A stretch of DNA of 44,430 nt, taken from assembly GCA_030537815.1 (NCBI GenBank), contig JAUNVF010000016.1:1-44430 (forward strand). Reading direction: 5' to 3'. How positions within the stretch are numbered: the stretch's first letter is position 1; each line of letters begins with the position of its first letter. Below are positions 39,054-44,430 of the stretch, piece by piece. Under the pieces are notes generated by a model. That model worked only from the letters and a program-made list of their open reading frames with translations, did no database searches and was not told the DNA's origin. The stretch is from Tissierellia bacterium. Its GTDB lineage: Bacteria; Bacillota; Clostridia; Tissierellales; Peptoniphilaceae. Position numbers and translations under genes: made by a program.

Positions 39054-40101
39054 TTAAATCCACCTCCTCTTTCAAAGAAGCGGCCGTCTCTGGATTCTTA
39101 ACCTCTTCTTGGCCCTTCATAGCAAGAAGCCAGCATTTAGACCAATGTCCATCGCCAATTTCTATCTGTGGCGGATCGGCCCTCAAGCAAATCTTCATAC
39201 AGTACTCACATCTATTACCAAATCCGCAGCCCTTAGGTGGATTCAACATATCTACAGGCGTACCTTCAATCGACTCAAGCCTCTCGGGATCTAAATCGTC
39301 GAGCCTCGGCATAGACCTCATCAGACCCAAAGTATAGGGATGTGCAGAATTGTAAAATATATCATCTACCTTACCCTGCTCCACTATCTTACCTGCATAC
39401 ATGACGCTGACCCTGTCACAGATTTTAGCCACAACTCCAAGATTATGAGTTATAAATATGATCGACATCTTAGTCCTCTCTTGAATCTCCTTCATCAATT
39501 CAAGTATTTGAGCCTGAATAGTTACGTCAAGAGCAGTCGTAGGCTCATCAGCGATCAATAGCTTAGGCTCACAGATCAGACCCATGCCTATCATAACCCT
39601 CTGTCTCATACCTCCTGAAAGCTCATGAGGGTATTGGTCTACCCTTCTCTCCGGATTGCTTATCCCGACAAGCTCAAGCATTTCAATCGCCTTTTTCTTA
39701 GCTTCCTCTTTTGAAATATTTTTATGGACCATTATCCCTTCCATAAGTTGATTTCCAACCGTATAGACGGGATTAAGACAAGTCATAGGATTTTGAAATA
39801 TCATACTCGCCTTATTGCCTCTAAAGTCCTCCATTTGTTTTTCATTATAATTTAGAATATTTTCGCCTTCAAATAAAATCTCCCCGCCTATTACTTTTCC
39901 AGGACTCTGTAAAAGCCCCATTATAGAATAAGCCTCAACGCTCTTTCCCGAACCTGACTCGCCGACAATTCCCATAACTTCATTGTAGCCGAGTTCATAA
40001 TCTATCCCACCTACAGCTTTAACTTCCCCCGCAGGAGTGAAAAACGAAACCTTAAGATCTTTTACCTGAAGGAGCTTATCATTTGTTTTATTGACAGACA
40101 A
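39043..40101 (-). CDS. oppD: Oligopeptide ABC transporter ATPase OppD
   Basis: 352 residues. Walker A is GESGSGKS (47-54), the signature is [15 protein letters not shown], and Walker B is [17 protein letters not shown]. The C-terminal oligo_HPY region carries [20 protein letters not shown], with four cysteines. The start is TTG at 40101 behind AGGAGGGGATTTCA. With OppF it powers the OppBC channel. It lies 13 bp after oppC and overlaps oppF by 11 bp. Confidence 0.94.
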   Translation of the reverse strand: MSVNKTNDKLLQVKDLKVSFFTPAGEVKAVGGIDYELGYNEVMGIVGESGSGKSVEAYSIMGLLQSPGKVIGGEILFEGENILNYNEKQMEDFRGNKASMIFQNPMTCLNPVYTVGNQLMEGIMVHKNISKEEAKKKAIEMLELVGISNPERRVDQYPHELSGGMRQRVMIGMGLICEPKLLIADEPTTALDVTIQAQILELMKEIQERTKMSIIFITHNLGVVAKICDRVSVMYAGKIVEQGKVDDIFYNSAHPYTLGLMRSMPRLDDLDPERLESIEGTPVDMLNPPKGCGFGNRCEYCMKICLRADPPQIEIGDGHWSKCWLLAMKGQEEVKNPETAASLKEEVDLIES

Positions 40102-40114
40102 TGAAATCCCCTCC

Positions 40115-41167
40115 TTATTTTTTTAGTCTCGGATCAAGAGCATCTCTCAGTCCATCTCCGAATAAATTTAAACTGAGAATCAAAAGAGACAATAAAACCG
40201 CCGGAATCACAAGCCTATAAGTATAGGTGTATATCCCTGATAGTGCATCGGCAGCCATTGCTCCAAGACTTGTCATCGGAGGCTGTACGCCCATTCCCAA
40301 GAAAGACATAAATGATTCTAGGAATATCGCCGAAGGTATTTGCAGCGCTGTCATTACAGTTATCTGTCCAATACAGTTTGGAAATAAGTGTTTTTTTACA
40401 ATCCTACCGCCCTTTCCTCCTAGAGCCCTAACGGCCGTGACATATTCCTGCTGTTTCAGCATCAAAACCTGTCCTCTAATTATCCTCGCCATAGAAACCC
40501 AATAAAGCAGACCGAATGCTACAAATATAGATATAAGTCCGGGACCTATCGCATTTACAGTCCTTGAAAAAGCCGAATTAGAATTATTTACCCATTCCTT
40601 TAAAGGCGCATCTATCGAAATCGACAATAAGATTACCACGAGTACATCGGGTATAGAGTACACCATATCCAATATCCTCATCATTACCGAATCGACCCTT
40701 CCACCAAGATATCCTGAAATCGATCCGTAAATAGTACCGATAACGAGGACAATAAAACTGGCAAATATTCCAACTATTAGAGAAATCCTAGTGCCATACA
40801 TAGTTCTGGCGAGAAGATCCCTTCCTAATTTATCAGTGCCGAAAGGAAAATAAATCGAAGGAGGCATATTTTCATAACCCCTCATCTGTGTAGAAAAATC
40901 AACCGGCATAAAAAGCGGCCCAATAAATGCAAACAGAAATACAAAAACTAGAAATCCCAGCGACACCATTGCTACCCTATTCGCCTTAAGCCTTCTCCAA
41001 GCGTCTTTCCAATAAGATATACTTGGAGCTGTCTGAATAAAACTGCTCTTTTCTTCATCAGTAGCCGGTATCAAATCATCCTCTTCCAGCTCAACGCCAA
41101 ATTTTTCAAAAATTTCCAAATCTGGTTGCAGGCTAACTAATTTGAGTTTTTCAAATCTATCGCTCAT
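40115..41167 (-). CDS. oppC: Oligopeptide ABC transporter permease OppC
   Basis: 350 residues with about six membrane helices after an extended cytosolic N-terminus of some 70 residues. The permease fold includes PFGTDKLGRDLLARTMYGTR and the EAA-like coupling block EYVTAVRALGGKGGRIVKKH. It forms the membrane channel with OppB. Its ATG overlaps the oppB stop by one base (TAATG), indicating coupled translation. Confidence 0.94.
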   Translation of the reverse strand: MSDRFEKLKLVSLQPDLEIFEKFGVELEEDDLIPATDEEKSSFIQTAPSISYWKDAWRRLKANRVAMVSLGFLVFVFLFAFIGPLFMPVDFSTQMRGYENMPPSIYFPFGTDKLGRDLLARTMYGTRISLIVGIFASFIVLVIGTIYGSISGYLGGRVDSVMMRILDMVYSIPDVLVVILLSISIDAPLKEWVNNSNSAFSRTVNAIGPGLISIFVAFGLLYWVSMARIIRGQVLMLKQQEYVTAVRALGGKGGRIVKKHLFPNCIGQITVMTALQIPSAIFLESFMSFLGMGVQPPMTSLGAMAADALSGIYTYTYRLVIPAVLLSLLILSLNLFGDGLRDALDPRLKK

Positions 41168-42099
41168 TAATCTGCTCCCTTCATAATATCAATCCTCGGG
41201 TCGACGACTTTATATAGAATATCAACTACAAAATTCATGAAAATAACTAAGAAAGAAAAAAATAAAGTAGTCGCCATTATAATGGGATAATCTCTATTAC
41301 TTATGCTCTGTATAAAATACCTCCCGAGTCCCGGTATACCGAATATAGTTTCGACAACCAAACTACCCGTAAGTATCCCGGCAGTCAATGGACCCAAATA
41401 TGTCAATACCGGAATAAAGGCATTTCTCAATGCATGTTTAAAAATAATTTTTGTAGTGCCGACCCCCTTCGCCTTAGCAGTCCTGATATAATCCTGATTG
41501 ATTACATCAAGCATACTCGATCTGGAAAGCCTACCTATATAGCACATGGGATAAAAACCTAAAGCAACTACCGGCATTATGTAACTACTGGCTGTAGTAA
41601 GGCCCAAAGTCGGTAAAATCTTTAATTTAACCCCAAAAATAATTAAAAGTATAGTCGCTAATACAAATCCGGGCATCGAAATCCCAATCGTCATTACTAT
41701 CCTAAGCAAACTATCGAGCTTATTCCCTCGATTATAAGCAGCTAGACAGCCTATGGGAATTCCCACACTTATCGCAAAAATAAGAGCCAACAAGCCTATC
41801 TTCGCACTCGTTGGAAACATTTCAGAAATAATTTCTATTACCGGCCTGTTTTTCTGCATCTTTAGCGATACTCCAAAATCAAATTTAAGCGCATTGACTA
41901 TAAAATTTTTGAATTGAACGATGGGCGGTTTGTCCAATCCGTACTTCGCCTTAAGTGCGGCTATAACTTCCGGAGATTGAGATTTATCGCTTAAAAACGG
42001 ACTCCCGGGAACCATATTCATCAAGGTAAATGTCAATGCGGCGACTAAAAACAATATCAGAGCCGACTGCAGGATACGTTTTCCTAAATAAAAAATCAT
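41167..42099 (-). CDS. oppB: Oligopeptide ABC transporter permease OppB
   Basis: 310 residues from the ATG at 42099, since GGGGTGAT lies just before it; the in-frame ATG at 42114 would place that RBS inside the gene. Six or so membrane helices are seen, the first at IFYLGKRILQSALILFLVAA. The EAA-like loop is DYIRTAKAKGVGTTKIIFKH, and VVETIFGIPGLGRYF is also family-typical. It is the first gene of oppBCDFA, about 150 nt after a consensus promoter. Confidence 0.94.
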   Translation of the reverse strand: MIFYLGKRILQSALILFLVAALTFTLMNMVPGSPFLSDKSQSPEVIAALKAKYGLDKPPIVQFKNFIVNALKFDFGVSLKMQKNRPVIEIISEMFPTSAKIGLLALIFAISVGIPIGCLAAYNRGNKLDSLLRIVMTIGISMPGFVLATILLIIFGVKLKILPTLGLTTASSYIMPVVALGFYPMCYIGRLSRSSMLDVINQDYIRTAKAKGVGTTKIIFKHALRNAFIPVLTYLGPLTAGILTGSLVVETIFGIPGLGRYFIQSISNRDYPIIMATTLFFSFLVIFMNFVVDILYKVVDPRIDIMKGAD

Positions 42100-42181
42100 T
42101 GTATCACCCCTCATTAATCAATGAATTATAGAATATGCCTTATTTCGATTTTAGAGTGAAAAGGAATCAAGAAATACTAAA

Positions 42182-42202
42182 ACAAAGCCATTAGAGCTTT
42201 GT
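42182..42202 (-). other. Hairpin in the opp leader
   Basis: On the minus strand ACAAAGC pairs with GCTTTGT around a 7-nt loop and is followed by TTTAGTATTTCTT. It lies about 50 nt downstream of the predicted opp transcription start. It could be a weak attenuator, but the stem is short; no T-box or known riboswitch core is seen. Confidence 0.3.
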
Positions 42203-42248
42203 AGACTCAATATCGAAGTGAAACATTATTACTATAATTCTTTACTAA

Positions 42249-42277
42249 ATTATATACGTTTATATTCTTATTGTCAA
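42249..42277 (-). promoter_or_regulatory. Promoter of the opp operon
   Basis: On the minus strand a perfect TTGACA (42272-42277) and a perfect TATAAT (42249-42254) are 17 bp apart, fully consensus sigma-A. Transcription would start near 42,242, giving a leader of about 140 nt before oppB. Confidence 0.88.
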
Positions 42278-42495
42278 TGAATAATCTTATATTTGAACAT
42301 AATTATGTAATTGCTAAAATTATTAATTATTCATATTGAAATATTGATATTTTGTCATATTGAGATTAAAAAAATTTAAAAACTGTAATATCTCCTTAAA
42401 TTTATTAAAATTTTATAATTCCAGAATCAAATTATTTTTACTGATATAAAATATAAAAATTTATGGCAAGATACCGGAAATTATACCTGAATTAT
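42278..42495. other. AT-rich spacer upstream of the opp promoter
   Basis: About 220 bp of very AT-rich DNA lies between the rplL terminator and the opp promoter. I see no ORF and no RNA gene in it. The A- and T-rich runs immediately upstream of the -35 could act as an UP element. Confidence 0.45.
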
Positions 42496-42525
42496 AAAAA
42501 TAGGGAAGGACTAAAAGTCCTTCCC
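42496..42525 (-). terminator. rplL terminator
   Basis: GGGAAGGACT (42503-42512) pairs with AGTCCTTCCC (42516-42525) around a 3-nt loop and runs into TATTTTTA on the minus strand. It starts 13 bp after the rplL stop. This ends the rplJL transcript instead of letting it continue into rpoB. Confidence 0.9.
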
Positions 42526-42537
42526 ATAATTCTCAAA

Positions 42538-42927
42538 TTACTTAAGCTCTACAGTAGCTCCAACTTCTTCAAGTTTAGCTTTCATTTCTTCAGCTTCTTC
42601 TTTTGAAGCTCCTTCTTTGATAGCCTTTGGTGCTTCGTCAACTAAAGCTTTAGCGTCTTTTAGTCCAAGACCAGTTAAATCTTTTACTACCTTGATAACT
42701 TTAATTTTCTCTCCTCCGACATTTTCAAGTACAACATCGAATTCTGATTTTTCTTCTCCAGCCGGTGCTGCGTCTCCACCTGCTGCAGGAGCTGCTGCAA
42801 CTGCTGCTACAGGAGCTGCTGCTGATACTCCAAATTCTTCTTCTAATTCTTTTACTAATTCTGATAATTCTAATACAGTTAACTCTTTAACTTCTTCGAT
42901 TAATTTAGTTACTTTTTCTGATGCCAT
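42538..42927 (-). CDS. rplL: 50S ribosomal protein L7/L12
   Basis: 129 residues. The N-terminal dimerisation domain ([20 protein letters not shown]) is joined by an Ala/Gly/Pro-rich hinge (about residues 37-57) to the C-terminal domain with [20 protein letters not shown] and [12 protein letters not shown]7/L12 dimers form the ribosomal stalk that recruits translational GTPases. It follows rplJ by 26 bp, with RBS GGAGGAATTAAA before the ATG, and ends at a strong terminator. Confidence 0.98.
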   Translation of the reverse strand: MASEKVTKLIEEVKELTVLELSELVKELEEEFGVSAAAPVAAVAAAPAAGGDAAPAGEEKSEFDVVLENVGGEKIKVIKVVKDLTGLGLKDAKALVDEAPKAIKEGASKEEAEEMKAKLEEVGATVELK

Positions 42928-42953
42928 TTTAATTCCTCCATTTATTTTTAATC

Positions 42954-43487
42954 TTATGCTGCTTCTTCTTTTTGTTCTTTGATTGCATTTAATGCATATA
43001 CAAGACTTGACAATGTACCATTAAGCACATTTGCAAATCCTTGGATCGGAGCATTTAAGCCGCCAAGTACCTGTGCAATAAGCACTTCCTTTGATGGAAG
43101 TGATGCTAATGACTTGATCTTGTCTAAGCCTATTACCTCTCCGTCTACAACCCCTGCTTTGATGATTAATTTCTCATGCTCTTTTGCAAAATCCTGAGTT
43201 ATTTTAGCAACAGATGCTGGATCATCCATGCCAAAAGCAATCGCATTTGGTCCAGTTAGATGTTCACAAAAATCTTCAAGTCCAGCTTCTTTAAAAGCAA
43301 GCTGCATCATCGTATTCTTGTAAACTTTGTAATTAACTCCGCTCTCTCTGTATTTCTTTCTCAACTCAGTAAGTTCAGCTACTGTTAGTCCTCTGTATTC
43401 GACCAAAACCATAGCTTGAGCATTGTTAATATTTCCTAAAATTTCTGCAACTACATCTTTTTTAGCCTGTAATATTTGCTCTTTCAT
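42954..43487 (-). CDS. rplJ: 50S ribosomal protein L10
   Basis: 177 residues. The N-terminal rRNA-binding part contains [20 protein letters not shown] and [12 protein letters not shown]. The C-terminal helix ([19 protein letters not shown]) binds L7/L12 dimers to build the stalk base. L10 with L7/L12 is the usual repressor of its own operon through the leader. RBS CGGAGGTGAAAA lies before the ATG. The gene is first in its own two-gene transcript. Confidence 0.98.
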   Translation of the reverse strand: MKEQILQAKKDVVAEILGNINNAQAMVLVEYRGLTVAELTELRKKYRESGVNYKVYKNTMMQLAFKEAGLEDFCEHLTGPNAIAFGMDDPASVAKITQDFAKEHEKLIIKAGVVDGEVIGLDKIKSLASLPSKEVLIAQVLGGLNAPIQGFANVLNGTLSSLVYALNAIKEQKEEAA

Positions 43488-43622
43488 TTTTCACCTCCGA
43501 AGGCTACTTTTTATACATAAAAAGGTCTTTCCAAGACGTGGAAAGACCGTAATATCATGTCTTACCTCTGTAGGATGATTAAACCAATAGGTCCCTACGG
43601 TCTTCGGTAGCCGTTATTTGAC
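43488..43622 (-). ncRNA. L10 leader of rplJL
   Basis: A structured leader of about 135 nt lies between a consensus promoter and rplJ. It opens with AACGGCTACCGAAGACCGTAG, whose CGGCTACCGAAG and CCGTAGGGAC parts form the first helices, and ends with a 10-bp terminator-like hairpin. Context and layout match the L10 leader class of Bacillota, in which L10(L12) binding promotes premature termination. I infer the class by position and appearance. Confidence 0.75.
43519..43548 (-). terminator. Attenuator in the L10 leader
   Basis: GGTCTTTCCA (43524-43533) pairs perfectly with TGGAAAGACC (43539-43548) around a 5-nt loop, followed on the minus strand by TTTTTATG. It lies about 35 nt before rplJ, so it would act by premature termination. 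Confidence 0.85.
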
Positions 43623-43628
43623 TTTTTA

Positions 43629-43656
43629 ATTATATCAGTTAATCGATAATTGTCAA
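43629..43656 (-). promoter_or_regulatory. Promoter of rplJ-rplL
   Basis: On the minus strand a perfect TTGACA (43651-43656) and a perfect TATAAT (43629-43634) are 16 bp apart. It lies just past the rplA stop and drives the L10 leader. Confidence 0.88.
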
Positions 43657-43672
43657 ATATTTTATGGAATTT

Positions 43673-44404
43673 TTAATTTTCTTGCTCTTTTGCCCTTGCC
43701 GCTACAGCTTCAGTCAATCTCTGTCCATTGATTTTGATTCCAGGTCCCATAGTTGAAGCTATAGTCACCGATCTCAAATATCTACCCTTAGCTGCCGCAG
43801 GTCTAGCTTTGATTATAGCAGTTAAAATAGTACGTAAGTTCTCATATAATTTCTCATCGCCAAAAGATACTTTTCCAACAGGTACGTGAATTATATTACC
43901 TTTATCAAGCCTATACTCAACCTTACCCGCCTTAACATCCTTTACAGCATCAGCTACATCAAATGTTACAGTTCCAGACTTAGGATTCGGCATAAGACCT
44001 TTAGGTCCAAGGATTTTACCTATTCTTCCGACTACTCCCATCATATCTGGAGTCGCTATCGCAACATCGAAATCAAGCCATCCCTCTGTTTGGATTTTTT
44101 GAGCAAGTTCTTCTCCGCCCACATATTCAGCTCCGGCTTCTTCAGCTTCTTTAGCTTTGTCATCCTTAGCGAATACAATTACCTTAAGGCTTTTACCAGT
44201 TCCATGAGGTAGGACTACAGCTCCTCTAACTTGCTGGTCTGCATGTCTTGAATCTACTCCTAATCTAACATGTAATTCAACAGTTTCATCAAATTTAGCC
44301 TTCGATGTCTGCTGAACTAATTTTATTGCATCCTTTATATCATAAAGCTCTGTTTTATCGAAGAGCTTTGCGCTTTCTAAATAATTCTTTCCTCTTTTCT
44401 TCAT
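43673..44404 (-). CDS. rplA: 50S ribosomal protein L1
   Basis: 243 residues, a little longer than the usual 230. Landmarks are [40 protein letters not shown], and the interdomain block [21 protein letters not shown]1 binds the mobile L1 stalk of 23S rRNA and helps release E-site tRNA; in many bacteria it represses the rplK-rplA mRNA. RBS AAGGAGGATCAAT precedes the ATG. The upstream gene, expected to be rplK, lies outside the window. Confidence 0.98.
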   Translation of the reverse strand: MKKRGKNYLESAKLFDKTELYDIKDAIKLVQQTSKAKFDETVELHVRLGVDSRHADQQVRGAVVLPHGTGKSLKVIVFAKDDKAKEAEEAGAEYVGGEELAQKIQTEGWLDFDVAIATPDMMGVVGRIGKILGPKGLMPNPKSGTVTFDVADAVKDVKAGKVEYRLDKGNIIHVPVGKVSFGDEKLYENLRTILTAIIKARPAAAKGRYLRSVTIASTMGPGIKINGQRLTEAVAARAKEQEN

Positions 44405-44430
44405 ATTGATCCTCCTTGTGGTATTATCGG

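Noticed and set aside
42100-42248. T-box or amino-acid riboswitch upstream of opp
   Set aside because: No specifier-loop, T-box sequence or known aptamer core is visible; only one short hairpin is present.
1-44430. Insertion sequences, phage genes or defence systems
   Set aside because: No transposase, integrase, nuclease or other defence-type domain was seen among the translated genes; the opp/cyclase insertion has no visible flanking repeats.

Overview
The window is a low-GC chromosomal segment from a Gram-positive bacterium of the Bacillota, most likely a Clostridia/Tissierellia-type anaerobe. Four things point there: AT-rich codon use, strong AGGAGG-type ribosome binding sites with several TTG/GTG starts, zinc-binding forms of S14 and L36, and a gene order (secY-adk-KOW gene-infA-rpmJ-rpsM-rpsK-rpoA-rplQ-ecfA-ecfA-ecfT-truA-rplM-rpsI) close to that of Bacillus subtilis. 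The genus cannot be fixed from sequence reading alone; a Peptoniphilaceae-like organism is a guess.

Nearly every gene lies on the minus strand, so the biological order runs from high to low coordinates. From the right edge: rplA; then rplJ-rplL behind a consensus promoter and an L10-type attenuator leader; then an oligopeptide ABC transporter operon, oppB-oppC-oppD-oppF-oppA, with its own promoter; then a convergent plus-strand cyclase-family hydrolase gene; then rpoB-rpoC with their own promoter and a palindromic terminator; then the str operon rpsL-rpsG-fusA-tuf ending in a terminator. The opp operon and cyclase gene therefore split the usual rplKAJL-rpoBC block. About 1 kb of AT-rich DNA without a recognisable gene follows tuf.

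The S10-spc-alpha superoperon starts at a promoter near 22,190. A leader of about 230 nt precedes rpsJ and contains a 39-codon ORF and a hairpin. The cluster then runs without large breaks from rpsJ to rplQ (about 14 kb) and ends at a terminator near 7,780. rpmD and rpmJ are present as short genes. rpsD and map, often found in this cluster, are absent; a 207-nt structured gap lies between rpsK and rpoA. A 40-bp perfect palindrome separates the rplQ terminator from the translationally coupled module ecfA-ecfA-ecfT-truA (the energising part of an ECF vitamin/metal transporter plus tRNA pseudouridine synthase). An internal promoter and a putative L13 leader then drive rplM-rpsI.

The left 3.3 kb is more variable: a family-4-type glycosyltransferase gene, a plus-strand zinc-ribbon membrane protein gene, an AraC-family regulator gene, and the 3' end of an unknown plus-strand gene that shares a bidirectional terminator with the regulator.

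Together the genes encode most of the ribosome, the core RNA polymerase, elongation factors Tu and G, IF-1, SecY and adenylate kinase. The less usual parts are the opp/cyclase insertion, the S10 leader, the rpsK-rpoA gap and the 40-bp palindrome.
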